Shown here: positions 9,714 to 20,493 of the stretch, one piece after another
Numbering within the stretch: position 1 is the first letter of the stretch
Layout of the letters: each line of letters starts with the position of its first letter
The notes under the pieces: generated by a model
What the model saw: the letters and a program-made list of their open reading frames with translations, nothing else
The model's database searches: none
Told to the model about the DNA's origin: nothing
Translations under genes and position numbers: made by a program
Source: Dactylonectria macrodidyma
Lineage: Eukaryota > Ascomycota > Sordariomycetes > Hypocreales > Nectriaceae
Length of the DNA: 64,000 nucleotides
Direction of reading: 5' to 3'
NCBI GenBank assembly: GCA_020744425.1
Contig: JAGMUV010000052.1
Location: 124,001-188,000, forward strand

Positions 9714-11066
9714 ATGCAGTTTCATTCCCACACTCCGCCGTCTCTAAAGTCTTGGAATCGGGCATCGTACCTTGCATACAGCATGATGGCGCTTCTGTAC
9801 GAGACTGTGCCAGCTTTCGAGGAAACGTGGATTGAATGTCTCGGAGACCTTGGTCGCTACAGGATGGCCATCGAAGATGACGACATCAAAGATCGAGAAG
9901 TCTGGACAGGGGTTAGCCAGCACTGGTACAGCAAGGCATCAGATAAGTCTTCCGACACGGGGCGCTTATATCACCACTTGGCGATCTTGGCGCGACCCAA
10001 TGCCTTGCAGCAGTTGTACTATTACGCCAAGTCACTGTGTGTGCCGATTCCGTTTCTCAGTGCAAGAGAGAGCATCATGACACTGTTCGACCCCATTTTT
10101 GAGTCTGATCCACGTCATCTGTCAAAGACTGACACCTACTTTGTACGCGTGCATGGCATTCTTTTCTCGGGCAAGGGAGACGATAACATGCTCGCAGTGG
10201 CAACAAAAGAATTTCTAGTGCGTCTCGATGGGACAATTGCCGGATCAACCAAGAAGTGGCTTGAAGCGGGGTCAGTACTCTTTCGAGTTTCCCGCGATCT
10301 TATATTAACCTAGTTTAGTTACTTCATGGGCATCGCCACAGCGTGCTCTCTGCTTGGGTATGGGATGGAGTCCAATGTTCTCATGAGAGCCATGGCCCAG
10401 AGATCAGACGAGACAGATGTCGCCATGGACGGGAGCTCCATCCTAGAGACACCCCCAAGCAAGTCGTTTACGCAAGCACTCGACTTCGCGGTCAAGACGT
10501 ATGATATCGTGGTTCGACGCTGGGGCGACACGAATACTCTTCCGTTCATCCATACAATTCTGGTTTTCATCTTGAAGATGACACAGTATTCTGCTGGCAT
10601 ATCATATCTGGAAAAGTCCTTCCCTTGGAAGTTGACTATGGTCACGCTCAACTACCATCTCGACTCGTGCGACTTTGAACCCAGAATGAATGAATTCCCT
10701 GGTCCAGAGAAGGGCGAGCGCCCCAGGCCCTTGCCAGAGGACTATGCCATGCGCGGCCTCACCTACGCCGCTGACTACCACCCGAAAGACTGGTTCGATA
10801 ATGGGAAAATCGACGAGGACGAAAAGTACTTCGAGCTTGCTTCCATGACGGACCAGCGAAAGGAGCGAATTCTGTATCTCGGCTACCAAATCGCTGCCCA
10901 CGGCAAGTGGCTGACCTTCGACGCTGACTCTAAGAAATTCGGGGTTGCACCTAGATACGATGTGGAGATCGACGGTGCTGTCGGCCATTCCCTAGAATTA
11001 ACTCCAGAACTAACCGATGGTGAAAGAGACTCGAGGCGGGAGAATGTTGAACATAGGGAGTGTTAG
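9714..11066 (+). pseudogene. Est1-type DNA/RNA-binding domain gene, 5' truncated
   Basis: Exons 9714..10270 and 10319..11066 join across a 48-nt intron (GTCAGT..TTTAG) into 434 aa. The core matches the fungal Est1-type family: YLAYSMMALLYETVPAFEET, ECLGDLGRYRMAIEDDDI, LYHHLAILARPNALQQLYYY, SARESIMTLFDPI, and a C-terminal RKERILYLGYQIAAHGKWL. Family members normally have a long N-terminal region before this block, ending in a helix that runs into YLAYSMM. Here that region is replaced by unrelated sequence (FHSHTPPSLKSWNRAS), so the gene looks truncated at about 9755. The remaining frame is uninterrupted, so a shortened product from the ATG at 9714 or 9783 cannot be excluded. Confidence 0.75.
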
Positions 11067-11387
11067 AGCAGAATGGTATCGCATTATCCTATGTAGTACT
11101 GCCCTTCAGTCTAAGTCAAGAAATCAGCAGCCGATGAGTCGAGGTTACCAACACCGTGTCGTCAAGACTCGCACGGAGGGCAAACTCTCACGTAGGGAAA
11201 GACCCGTGCCGAAATGCCGACTTCGAATGCCATCGCATGCGGTGCGATTTTGTTACACCCAGGTACTTAGACACGTAGAAAGAGGACATAAGAGCAATTT
11301 ATAGAGAGTAAAGAACAACGGACGAACGGCCCGGGAGCAAAATGAGCAAGTTGCTCCTTGTGTTTGACTTATTATCTAGAGCTGGTA
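11067..11387. other. Convergent intergenic spacer
   Basis: The 321 bp between the stops of the Est1-type gene and the DUF7703 gene presumably hold both 3' UTRs. Nothing else is recognised. Confidence 0.5.
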
Positions 11388-12149
11388 TCACTCGCTGCAC
11401 CCAAGGTCAAGCCATACTTTTGAAGCGATGTCAGCAGATAGATTACTCTTCAACTCTTCAGGTACAAGAATCTGTGCCCAGCCTAACTCGGTGCCAATTA
11501 TAGTCATGTCCAATACGATGACCAAGACATTGACATAAATGAGATGCTTCATGACTCGGTTGGAGCCCTTGCTCCTGTTCAAGTCCACGATCCGCAGCAT
11601 CTTCCGAGCCTCCCGCAAGTAGAGGCCAGAGATAATGACTTCTTGGGCTGAGAAGCCGAAGAGCATAACTTTTTCGTAAATTTCAAACGGTCGGATGAAT
11701 GGCTCCGGGTGCGGAGAGTTGGAGCCGAAGTTTAGGATTGTTGGGGGTACGAAGACCAAAAAACTCATTAAGATCATTATGAGGACCCATCTGATCTTCC
11801 TCCTGTCCTCAACAATCAGGTGAAGCCTGGAATAAAGCACAACGGCGAATCCAATGACCATAGGAACGCCCCCAAGTGTAATGATGACAATATTGGCGTA
11901 GTCAATTTTGCAGAGTTGGAAGAACTGCAGCAGGAATCCGACTGAATGAAGAGCGATCCCCCACGATGCAAAAAGCAAGCTCCAAAAGTATAGGCCGGTG
12001 CGCTTGCGGAACAGGAAAAATATTTGTACGTTGATCTCGAAGACATTGTACACTGAGACGGCAAAGAAGCCGGCAAAGAAGCCGGCAATGGTCATGGCGA
12101 TCGGGAGGGTGACGTCAATTCCGCCACGGTAGCCTTCAGCAGGAGCCAT
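11388..12149 (-). CDS. DUF7703 integral membrane protein
   Basis: An uninterrupted frame of 253 aa from the ATG at 12149 (MAPAEGYRGG); an in-frame upstream ATG at 12233 would add 28 polar residues not expected in the family. About seven hydrophobic segments follow. Family motifs are clear: VYNVFEINVQIFFLFRKRTG, LYFWSLLFASWG, GFAVVLYSRLHLI, SAQEVIISGLYLREARKML and MKHLIYVNVLVIVLDMTIIG. The function of DUF7703 is unknown. The C terminus is odd: after IIGTE the normal YKAAVYSVKLKLEF-like stretch is replaced by an unrelated tail ending WLDLGCSE, so the last transmembrane and cytoplasmic part seems altered or lost. Confidence 0.78.
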   Translation of the reverse strand: MAPAEGYRGGIDVTLPIAMTIAGFFAGFFAVSVYNVFEINVQIFFLFRKRTGLYFWSLLFASWGIALHSVGFLLQFFQLCKIDYANIVIITLGGVPMVIGFAVVLYSRLHLIVEDRRKIRWVLIMILMSFLVFVPPTILNFGSNSPHPEPFIRPFEIYEKVMLFGFSAQEVIISGLYLREARKMLRIVDLNRSKGSNRVMKHLIYVNVLVIVLDMTIIGTELGWAQILVPEELKSNLSADIASKVWLDLGCSE

Positions 12150-12311
12150 GATGGCTTGCGTCGAGCTTCTGTGGATTCTAGGTTGACAAGGTTCAGCTGA
12201 ACGGATCGGCAAGTTCCGTGATTGGAGTGTCATACCAGAAAACCGGGTGAACGGCGAAGTAGCACTAAGCGGAGGTGCCGTTGGGAAAAGGCAGGGGCCG
12301 GCATCTGCTGA

Positions 12312-12764
12312 CTACTGTCGCAGTTGCGCAATCACTTCCAATGCTAATCGGCTACTCATCATAACAGTCAACTGTCGATGTTGAAGTCCATCCAGCATGC
12401 ATCTTAGCGCCATCGCTATAGCTTCCAGCTCTGCCGTATACACGTTCTGATCGTCTCTCGAGCCGACTGTAATCGAGTACCTAGCCACCACTTCGCCCGG
12501 TCTGTTGCCCAGGGTATCACGAACGATACCGCCCATGCCTACCCTTCCTGCCTTTTCAGAAGCACTGGTTGCCACCAGGATGCCCTCCATCCTGCTGGCG
12601 CTTTCTGTCGCCATATCTCGGTCGAGGTCGTACCCGATGGGCAGGCGGCTGTGCCATGGTGGTAGTGTATATGCCTGGATTGTCTCCATTCGCTCAACTG
12701 TATTTCCTTCTTGCGCCAGCGTGAGCTTCTTCATCGGTGACATATATCGCCGGCTGCTTGACAC
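12312..12764 (-). pseudogene. LINE-type RNase H fragment
   Basis: A 150-aa frame whose second half reads like the RNase H domain of fungal non-LTR (Tad-like) retrotransposons: VGMGGIVRDTLGNRPG, VYTAELEAIAMALRCML, LTVMMSSRLALEVIAQLRQ. It is cut by a TAG directly after LRQ and has no reverse transcriptase upstream. The left end of a hAT element begins 9 bp beyond its 5' end, so it was probably truncated by or before that insertion. Confidence 0.72.
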
Positions 12765-12772
12765 CTTGAGAC

Positions 12773-15007
12773 CAGCGCTGCCGTCAGATCAGATTAACAA
12801 TCAGATATATCAATCAGATCAATCAATTCAATTCAGATATGGAATTTAGTCAGATCAAACAAATCAGATTTGAGTCTCTGAATATCTGATATATCTGATA
12901 TCCCCTAGATGCCCTGAGGATGCTTTGATTGTGTTTGGTTCAAAACTATGGGTGGTTCCTGGCAGAATTGAGGGCAGACAGCACATCAAGCGGCGACATA
13001 TGGTGCTGCCGGCTCTGTGATGAGAAGGGGGCACCGCAATTCTTCAATTCGCAGTCCACATCTTCGGCACAGGCCCACCTTCGGAAGTTGGAACCCCATT
13101 CAAGAACTGCAGGATACTGCTGACCCATCCAGAGCTCACAGGATTACCGAAACCTTCCAGCCCGCTTCATCTGACGAGTCCTCCGTCATCGACCTTCAAA
13201 AAAGGGCATCTATGAAACGACCGGCTCCGACTGCCACGGTTGTTCCCCGAGCAAAGATCACGCGGATCCGAGAGCTGTCCGTTGGCTACATTGTCGATTC
13301 GAACCTGCCGTTTGCCACCCTCGAGAGTACTTACCTGCAAGAGCTGTTCCGGCAATTTGATCCTGATCTTTGTCGCCACGCGCCCTGGGGTCGAACTACA
13401 GTAAGGAAGGACGTGGGGGACATATTCACGCAGAAGAAAGCGTCTGTCAGGAAAGAGCTGGACGAGGCCATCACCCAAATACACATCAGCTTTGATCTCT
13501 GGACCTCTCCAAACAGACTGGCCTTTATTTCGATATTTGGTCACTTTCTTGACAAGAAGTATCTGTATCGCAGCCGACTACTTGCTTTTCGGCGGCAGGT
13601 TGGGTCGCACGCCGGTGAGAATATCGCATTCACGATCAAGAGTGTTGTCCGGGACTGGGAGATCGACTCAAAACTCGGGGTCTCAATCTATGACAATGCG
13701 AGTAGTAACGACTCTTGTTTGCGGAGTCTCTATGCAACCCTCGATACCTCGATGACTCGCGCTGATACTGAAGCACGAAGGATGCGATGCTTCGGGCATA
13801 TTCTCAATTTGGTGGCCCAGTCTTTCCTCTACGGCGAGGATGCTGCTTCTTTTGAACTTCAGTCCGAAGCCTATGGCTTGCTCCAGCAGGTAGAAGAGGG
13901 CCTTGAGCACTGACAAGCGAAGGGTCCAGTTGGCAAGCTCTATAACATCGTCAAGTTCATCCTGGCCTCCCCGCAGCGCACCGAAGCATTCAAAGCACAT
14001 GCCAGAGAGCAGGAGGAGGCTGAAGAATACAAGCTTGCAGAGGAGTTGACAGCTAAGCTCAAAGTCATACAGAATAACAGCACCAGGTGGAATTCGACGT
14101 ACATAATAATCGAACGTGCGTTACTAAAGCAGTCCGAGCTCAACAGCTTCATCCAGGAGCTGGGTTTAGAAGCAGACGCATCTAAAAGGGGGCCTACAGC
14201 TAATATTCTGACCTCTGACGACTGGAAGGTGCTTAGGGAAATTCGCCATGTATTAGAGCCAATCTACCATATGACAATGAGAACACAGGGATGGGGCACG
14301 AGCAGTGGTCACGGCCGGCTTTGGGAGGTCATGACAGGGATGGAGTTCATTCTGGGCCATCTTGAAGACTGGAAGGCCTTATATGAGGAGGAACCTGCTT
14401 ATTTGGCAGTGGAAGCGGGGCTTGCAAGTCAGGGGGAGGGGTCGCCATCCCCGACACCCGGCCAAATACGAAAGCGACCATCACGCCAATCACAACTACC
14501 CTCGAGGTTTCAAGGGTACGAGATTCTTACCCCTTTACGCCGCCATTGTCAGACGGAAACTCCGGCTCATTCACCAGTCGCTCCACGGTTTGACGAGGCC
14601 GCCGTGTAGAGCGACGCTCGCTCCGTCAGTAGCATAGCTATTATGGAGGGGCACGAGCGAGCCAGAATCAGGGCGAGCATCAATAACACTTAGATAAAGC
14701 TTAATAAATACTACACGCTCCTCGGCCAATCCCCTCTGTTTGTGGCCTCCATTATTTTAAACCCAGATCTTGGCCTCCGATGGCTTGAGGCTAACTGGAC
14801 CTCGCCAGAGCAGCTGCTGTGGATTCGGGATGCAAAGGGTGGAATCAAACATTACTTTGAGCGTTGGTACTCACATGATGACTGACCCACCCATGCATAT
14901 ATCAGATATCAATCAATCAATCAATCAAATCAGATATGAGCCGTAAACCATCAGTTCAGATCAGATTTGGACTCAGATCTGATTTGATTGATCTGACGGC
15001 AGCGCTG
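12773..15007 (+). mobile_element. Decayed hAT element (2,235 bp)
   Basis: Both ends read CAGCGCTGCCGTCAGATC inward, a CAGNG-type hAT terminus. Both subterminal regions are packed with ATCAGAT-type motifs (12780-12900 and 14897-14995). The plus strand between encodes a hAT transposase with nonsense mutations. The 8 bp flanks (CTTGAGAC and GCACTCAC) do not match, so the target duplication is lost or the flanks were rearranged. The right end lies 102 bp from the stop codon of the adjacent MFS gene. Confidence 0.85.
12929..14885 (+). pseudogene. hAT transposase, broken
   Basis: A BED-type finger (WCCRLCDEKGAPQFF..AHLRK) lies in one frame at 12929..13123, and the main frame 13017..13913 carries IHISFDLWTSPNRLAFISIF, VSIYDNASSNDSCL and RCFGHILNLVAQSFLYG. 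A TGA at 13911..13913 replaces the Trp expected before QAKGPVGKLYNIV; the frame then continues to about 14430 with NNSTRWNSTYIIIERAL. A frameshift near 14440 leads to SDHHANHNYPRGFKGTRFLP, and a TAG at 14691 sits where LNKYYTLLG requires a Trp two residues upstream. It ends KHYFERWYSHDD without a full hATC dimerisation domain. Not functional. Confidence 0.85.
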
Positions 15008-15109
15008 GCACTCACCCGGGTGGCCCACTCGCCTATGGAGCACGTTAGTAATAACTGTGAGTGAGATAAACTTGAATTGATATCGGTTGACCGAATCCCA
15101 ACCCGTGTA

Positions 15110-17101
15110 CTAATTAAGCCGATGGACAATACTATTCTTTGTCCATCTCCGGAAGGTCTTTCCATAGAAGTAAAATACGACAGCTAAAAGACACCACAAG
15201 AAGGTGAGCGCCATGTTTACCATAAAGGCATTGATGAATCTAAAGTTAGGAAGTGAATGTCAGCATACTGGAATGAAGCAACGCCAGGGATCGAATATTG
15301 CTTACCCATCTGCTTCTGTCCAGGGCGTAATGAATCGACCCATCCCGTAACCCCAAAGATTCTTATTCACGGTAATGGCGACAAAGAGCGACCCGGCAAC
15401 TGGCTTGTAGCTGTCGACGGCATATGTGCTACTGATACTGGGCAGCGCTGCAACTTGAATGCCGGCGCAAGAATAACCGAGAACCACAATCACAGGCCAT
15501 GGCCAGTGGTTTTGATACCCAATAGCTGTGATAATATGCCCAAAGGCCATTATAAGAACGTATGGAATCATGGCGGGGAGACGCATTTCTGGCTCTCGGA
15601 TTCCATTGTTCCGAGCCGTTGCGCGAGCAGACACCCAATCGCTTAGAGGACCAGCCGTAGCAAGGCCAATCAAGGCTCCAACGAAGAGCGAGAAGTTTGT
15701 GAAGCCTTGGAAGAGTCGAGTTAGCCCTATGGATGTTTATAGCGCGTATGATGAACTTACCAATAGACTGCGAGCTTAAATTATAAGGAGGTGCAGCGAA
15801 GACTTGAGTCTGCGTGAGGTTGAGGATCAGGATGAAGCTGCAGCTCCAGCTAACAACAAATGAGGCAAACAGAACGATGGGAAACGTGAAAAGCTTCCAC
15901 GGAATCCAGAGATCCAGCACGATGGACCTAAAAGAGAAAGAGGTAGACTGAAAGAGTTTCCACTGCTGTCGGCTTGGGGTCCCTTTACCAAGGCAAGGGT
16001 CTCGCTCAGTGTTGACGTTGGACTGGTTGTCATCGGAAGTTGCGTGCTTTTCATCTGAAGTCTGCTCTTGATGCTGAACTTCGATTACCTTTAGCGATGT
16101 CTCGGTCGAAGCAGGCTGGCTCTCGATGGCTTCCTTGCGACTGAACATGGTCTCGGGAAAGCCAAAGATGATCGTCAGGAGAGAGACAGCGGTCATGGCG
16201 GCGTTTAGCCACCAGAATGATGGCCAGCCACTGTGGTCAGCCATAGCTCCAGCAATGATAGGTGCGACCTAGATTTCTTAGCTTAATTGAGAGAGATAAC
16301 GAGATGGTGACATACGATGAGTGCGCCCGTGTAGGTCACCCAGTACATGGTGTTCCACTTTCCTCGATCATGGAGGAAGTAGATATCGGCAATGATACTC
16401 GGCTGAAGAGTCTCTCCCGGACCAGCTCCAATACCACTCAGACTTGGTTGTTGTTAGTCGAAATCTTCGACAATCAGCTCCGTTGAGAAACTCACATGGC
16501 AGCCCCCATGAATCCATTATAGTTTGCCGCCTTTGCCCGCCAGATATGCGACGCCAAGCAGACAACTTGAGAGAAGATCAAGACCGGTCGTCGTCCGAAC
16601 GAAGTCGATATCGGGACCCTGGATCACGGCGTTAGTTTCTGGGCTCCCAGGTCTGAATTGCGCTTGTCATCTTACCAGAGAAAGTTGCTGAAACCCAGCA
16701 CCAAGATGGTGACACCAGTAAACTGGATGACATCGGTGAGGGACCTATCGTAGTCCTCCATCAAGTATCCAAACATGGGCCCAAGAGCGAGCGGTGCAAA
16801 GCCCTGCGTGAAGCTCATGGTAGAAACGGCGACCAGAGCCGACAGCTTCCACGCCTTTGTCCAGTTGAGAGGATCGTGAGGGTCGTTCGAGGGCTGGGGC
16901 ACGAGCACGCGGTGGGACTTGTCCTCGCTCTTGACGAAATGATGGCTTCCAATGTCCGCCATGATTTCCGTGCCGGGTATGATCTCGATGTCTAGCTCAT
17001 CCTGGATCTGCTGCAGCTCCTGTGGGGCGAAGTCAGTATCAGGTGGACCATGCGAGCTGCGTGGTGTGGCTTCGTACCTCGAGACGAGATTCGGTCGCCA
17101 T
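15110..17101 (-). CDS. MFS transporter, DHA1 (drug:H+/HOL1-like) family
   Basis: Seven exons (17101..17078, 17019..16676, 16618..16496, 16442..16316, 16268..15761, 15726..15306, 15239..15110) join in frame to 558 aa with no stop. The N terminus is cytosolic and acidic; then come PSNDPHDPLNWTKAWKL, the usual entry to helix 1 in fungal DHA1 transporters, VPISTSFGRRPVLIFSQVV (loop 2-3 signature), GIGAGPGETLQPSIIADIYF (motif C region) and GLATAGPLSDWVSARATARN. Twelve membrane helices are expected in the plasma membrane. Substrate cannot be read from the sequence; relatives export toxic compounds or import polyamines and cations. The first exon (MATESRLE) was chosen because it makes a conventional start and splices cleanly. 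It is divergent from the alcohol dehydrogenase at 17932. Confidence 0.88.
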
Positions 17102-17931
17102 GATGACGATCTCGAGTCAGCGGGATCGCTGCTGGTGGATAAAACGGAGATTGAGGAATCTAGACGAGACGGAAAGGATTGCGAGAGACGCGGCTGGTGG
17201 AGTACTGGGGACAGGTGCAGGATCTGGGCACTGACACCATCTTTAAATATTCTGCCGAACATGTGGGTTCCGAGAGTTCGAGTCTGGGGAAATCTCCACG
17301 AGTCATTGTCACTGTAACCAGTTGCTCGGAAATACATAGAGGTTCCTTGTAGTGGGTCCTGTCATCCCACGTTTGGGCAGATGAGCTGCTCTGCTAATGT
17401 CAGCGTCGAGCAAGGCTGGGGAAGCTCTCCAATCGGTTCGATCGGAACGTCCAACCGATTTCCGAGATCCCAGCACGATTAAGTCCTTGACAAAGCCAGC
17501 AAATTGCCCCAGATCCATCGATATCACACCTGTTGCGCCCGCAATCCAAGCCCCCGGGCCACTTTTCTACCCCAGATTCTCCACCCTCTATCCCCGGATT
17601 GGACCCGCTAGCATCTCCGCACGCCCAAAGGAGCGTGTTCAGGGGACCCCGTCTGGTTAGTGCGGCCACACTGTCATGAGATGAAAGGCGTCACGGAGAT
17701 CTCGGTAAATACGACGGAAAGGCTTCCGAGGAGTTTGAGTTGAGAGCTGATGTTGCCGTGGTCATGGTGCTACTGGAAACCGAGGCGTGGATGTCAAGTC
17801 TCCGCAAGCCTCAGTTGAGGATGACATATTTAATCCAGATCTCTCCTTGTCAATCGAAGACATTGCCCCAGCTTGCAAGTACTGTCTAAACCTGTTCATT
17901 GCGACCCATTTATCCGCCAATTACTCCAGTC
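17102..17931. promoter_or_regulatory. Shared divergent promoter region
   Basis: The 830 bp between the start codons of the MFS transporter (minus) and the alcohol dehydrogenase (plus) hold no supported gene. The arrangement would allow joint regulation; no specific binding site can be assigned by eye. Confidence 0.5.
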
Positions 17932-19233
17932 ATGGCACTCCCTACCAACATCGCCACCGAGGCGCTCGTCATTGGGAAGCCCGGTGACAAGTTTGAGATG
18001 AAACCCATCATTCTTGATGAGGTGCGCTCGGACGAGGTGTTGGTGGAGATGAAGTACTCTGGCATTTGTCACACGGTGCGCTTTCTAATCTCATTCCGTG
18101 TCGAAATAACTTGCTAATGTTGCAAAGGATGTTCTTCTGCAAAACGGCAAGTTGCCGGGCGTCGAGTATCCGGCCATTTTCGGCCACGAAGGCGCGGGAA
18201 TTATCCGAGCGCTTGGATCTGATGTAAAGGACAAGTCTCTCCAAGTTGGCGACCATGTGCTGCTTTCGTTCAACGTCTGTGGCAAATGCAAGCAGTGCGT
18301 CGCTGAGAATCCCTCTTGCTGCCACATTCATTCGCCAGTCAATGTTGGCTCCGTCCGCCTCTCGGATGGCTCTACGCCGGCAAGACTTGAAGATGGAACA
18401 CCTGTTCGCAGCCAATGCTTTGGACAGTCGTCCTTCTCTAAGATGTCTGTTGTGGCTGAGAGAAGCGTGGTCAAGTGTCCGTATCCCGAGTCACTCGCCT
18501 ACTTTGCGCCGCTTGGCTGCGGCTTCCAGACCGGAGCTGGCACCTTGTTGAATGCACTGAAGCCAAAAAAGGCCAACACTGTCGTCATCTTTGGAGTTGG
18601 GAGTGTTGGCATCGCCGCTCTGATGGCTGCCGCATATCTCCAGGTGAAGCAACTCATAGCCGTCGACGTTATGGATGGGAAGCTGGCTATTGCCAAAGAG
18701 TTCGGGGCCACGCACACCGTCAACTCCAGAACCTGTGGCGATGGTGGTGTTCAGGCCAAGATTCTAGAAATCACAGACGGGGGAGCTGACTTTGCCATCG
18801 ATTGTACCGGCCTGATTCCCGTTATTGAGTCGCTTTTTGGCTGCCTCGCTCCACGGGGCACTGCGACGACTGTTGGCGTCCCACCACCAAACAGCGTCAT
18901 TCGGATAGAGCCTCAGTCATTCTTACTCGAGAACAAGCGATACATTGGAGTAGTCGAAGGCGGCTCACATCCGCAAAAGGTTAGTACTCTGTTCAGGGCG
19001 TAGACGTCGCTAACTCCTGCTCGTCCAGTTCATTCCCCAGTTGATGGAGCTTCACCGACAAGGTCACTTCCCAGTAGACAAACTCTGCAAGGTCTACTCT
19101 ATAAAGGAGTTTGAGCAGGCCATGGATGACTTACGTCAAGGCAAGGTGAGTGACTTCCTTTTGCGAGGAGTTTGTGCAGGTGTCTAACAATCTCTTCGTG
19201 TAGGTTGTGAAGCCGATCATCCATTGGGACTGA
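17932..19233 (+). CDS. Zinc-dependent alcohol dehydrogenase (MDR family)
   Basis: Four exons (17932..18075, 18128..18979, 19029..19145, 19204..19233), all joined in phase 0, give 380 aa. Catalytic zinc ligands: C46 in SGICHT, H68-E69 in FGHEGAG, and a Cys in APLGCGFQTGAG. The structural zinc lobe is C99-C102-C105-C113 (CGKCKQC..CC). The NAD(P)-binding Rossmann motif is FGVGSVGIAALMAA. Length and motifs fit class III/aryl-alcohol-type dehydrogenases, which oxidise primary or aromatic alcohols to aldehydes in the cytosol. The substrate is not determinable. The neighbouring transporter, transcribed away from a shared 0.8-kb promoter, might move the substrate or product (inference). Confidence 0.93.
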
Positions 19234-19712
19234 AGGGACGACTAGTTTTAGGTCGCATTAGTTATACGCATCAATCCAATTTCCACAAACACAAGCTTTA
19301 TTCTGCATGAATATCATTAATTCATTCTCCAGTCTCATGAACATCCATTGTATTTCCATCAGCGCTGGCCTAGATTCTCCCTTCGTCCGTGTCATAACGC
19401 AAATGATCACAGATTACTAGGGGGGGCTGCAAGTCGCCCATCCCCGCCACTCGTACCTCCTGGACGGGGTCCGTTGACTAACAAAAGTTGGGTTGATTTG
19501 CAAAAAACAAGGTACCTCTATATACAGCCATTTTCTTAGCGATCAGATGTCACTTCATTTCAAGCATACTTATCTGCATTTGCAAGTCAACTTTTGCACA
19601 CGCATCTAAAGGGGCATCGCGACCGCCAAATTGACAGCTAGGGAGTCGCTTTTTTCGCCCTCAATTAAAGGATTACATAGCTTTTCAACTGATCAATTGA
19701 AATCGATAATAA
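19234..19712. other. Intergenic, 3' UTR of the dehydrogenase
   Basis: AT-rich towards the right. No gene, RNA or repeat is recognised. Confidence 0.5.
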
Positions 19713-20363
19713 TTACAGATCTCTCTCACTGTCTTCGCCCTTGACTATGATGAATTCCTCAGCGTCATCCTCGTCCTCAATTTCCTCTGTTATCTCTAGC
19801 CCGTCAGCCTCATAGCTCAACATCAGAGCTTTATTAACACGCCATTCTTGCTCATCTAATACGATGAATCTAAGAGCCTCTGTAATGACTGTAGTATCAT
19901 AAAAAGAGGGCATTTTCACGGCTGGCTGCCACTCTGGAAGAAGCTTATTCCGTTCCTGAAGCTCACGATGCAACGCATAACGTTGACTGAGCGATACAGC
20001 CGAGTCAAGGTAGACACGATGATCAGCCTTACACCACCAGTCAGCCTGATTATTGAACTGTAAAAGAGGCTTCCAATGCTTCTTCTTATGACTGAAGATC
20101 TCCTTGATCTTCACATCTCTGACGCTACGCCGTACGCGTGCCCTAACCTCTTTAAACCACCTCCTGATGTAGACCACCTCGTCTTTTGCATTTCTCTTTA
20201 AAAGGCGGCGCTCTTCCTCTTCCTGAGCAGCCTGTCGATTGTACTCATCGCGGGCGACACGCAGCCTTGCATCAGAGACGCGAATTGGGCCGTACTTACA
20301 CATAACTGACCTCCCTTCCTCGAGCCTAGCTCGTCTTAATGCCTTCTCTTTAAGACGGCGCAT
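19713..20363 (-). CDS. Unrecognised 216-aa basic/acidic protein, TE-like
   Basis: One open frame with no signal peptide or membrane segment. The first half is very rich in Arg/Lys/Glu (MRRLKEKALRRARLEEGR, QAAQEEEERRLLKR) and should form a long helix or coiled coil; the last 30 residues are strongly acidic (ITEEIEDEDDAEEF). The charged tail-like layout resembles the C-terminal extensions of fungal pogo/DDE_1 transposases, but no catalytic motif is present and I cannot assign the family. The frame is intact for 650 bases in a region poor in other coding potential, so it may be a TE tail or an orphan gene. An upstream exon is possible. Confidence 0.4.
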   Translation of the reverse strand: MRRLKEKALRRARLEEGRSVMCKYGPIRVSDARLRVARDEYNRQAAQEEEERRLLKRNAKDEVVYIRRWFKEVRARVRRSVRDVKIKEIFSHKKKHWKPLLQFNNQADWWCKADHRVYLDSAVSLSQRYALHRELQERNKLLPEWQPAVKMPSFYDTTVITEALRFIVLDEQEWRVNKALMLSYEADGLEITEEIEDEDDAEEFIIVKGEDSERDL

Positions 20364-20472
20364 CTCCTGAGTAGCAAGCTAACTAGGGAGACGGGCTTCT
20401 ATCTATCAACCCTCACACCCGTACCATTTCAACTTCACCCCACCCTCACCCCGTGCCGCCGAGCGTAATAAA

Positions 20473-20493
20473 TTGTATTGTATTGTATTGTAT
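20473..20493 (+). repeat. (TTGTA)n microsatellite
   Basis: Four copies of a pentanucleotide TTGTA/TGTAT. Confidence 0.85.

Noticed and set aside
9460..9777. 105-aa minus-strand frame upstream of the Est1-type gene
   Set aside because: Low-complexity composition and no family resemblance; overlaps the start of the plus-strand gene.
12929..15007. Active autonomous hAT element
   Set aside because: Two nonsense codons at expected Trp positions, frameshifts and a missing dimerisation domain.
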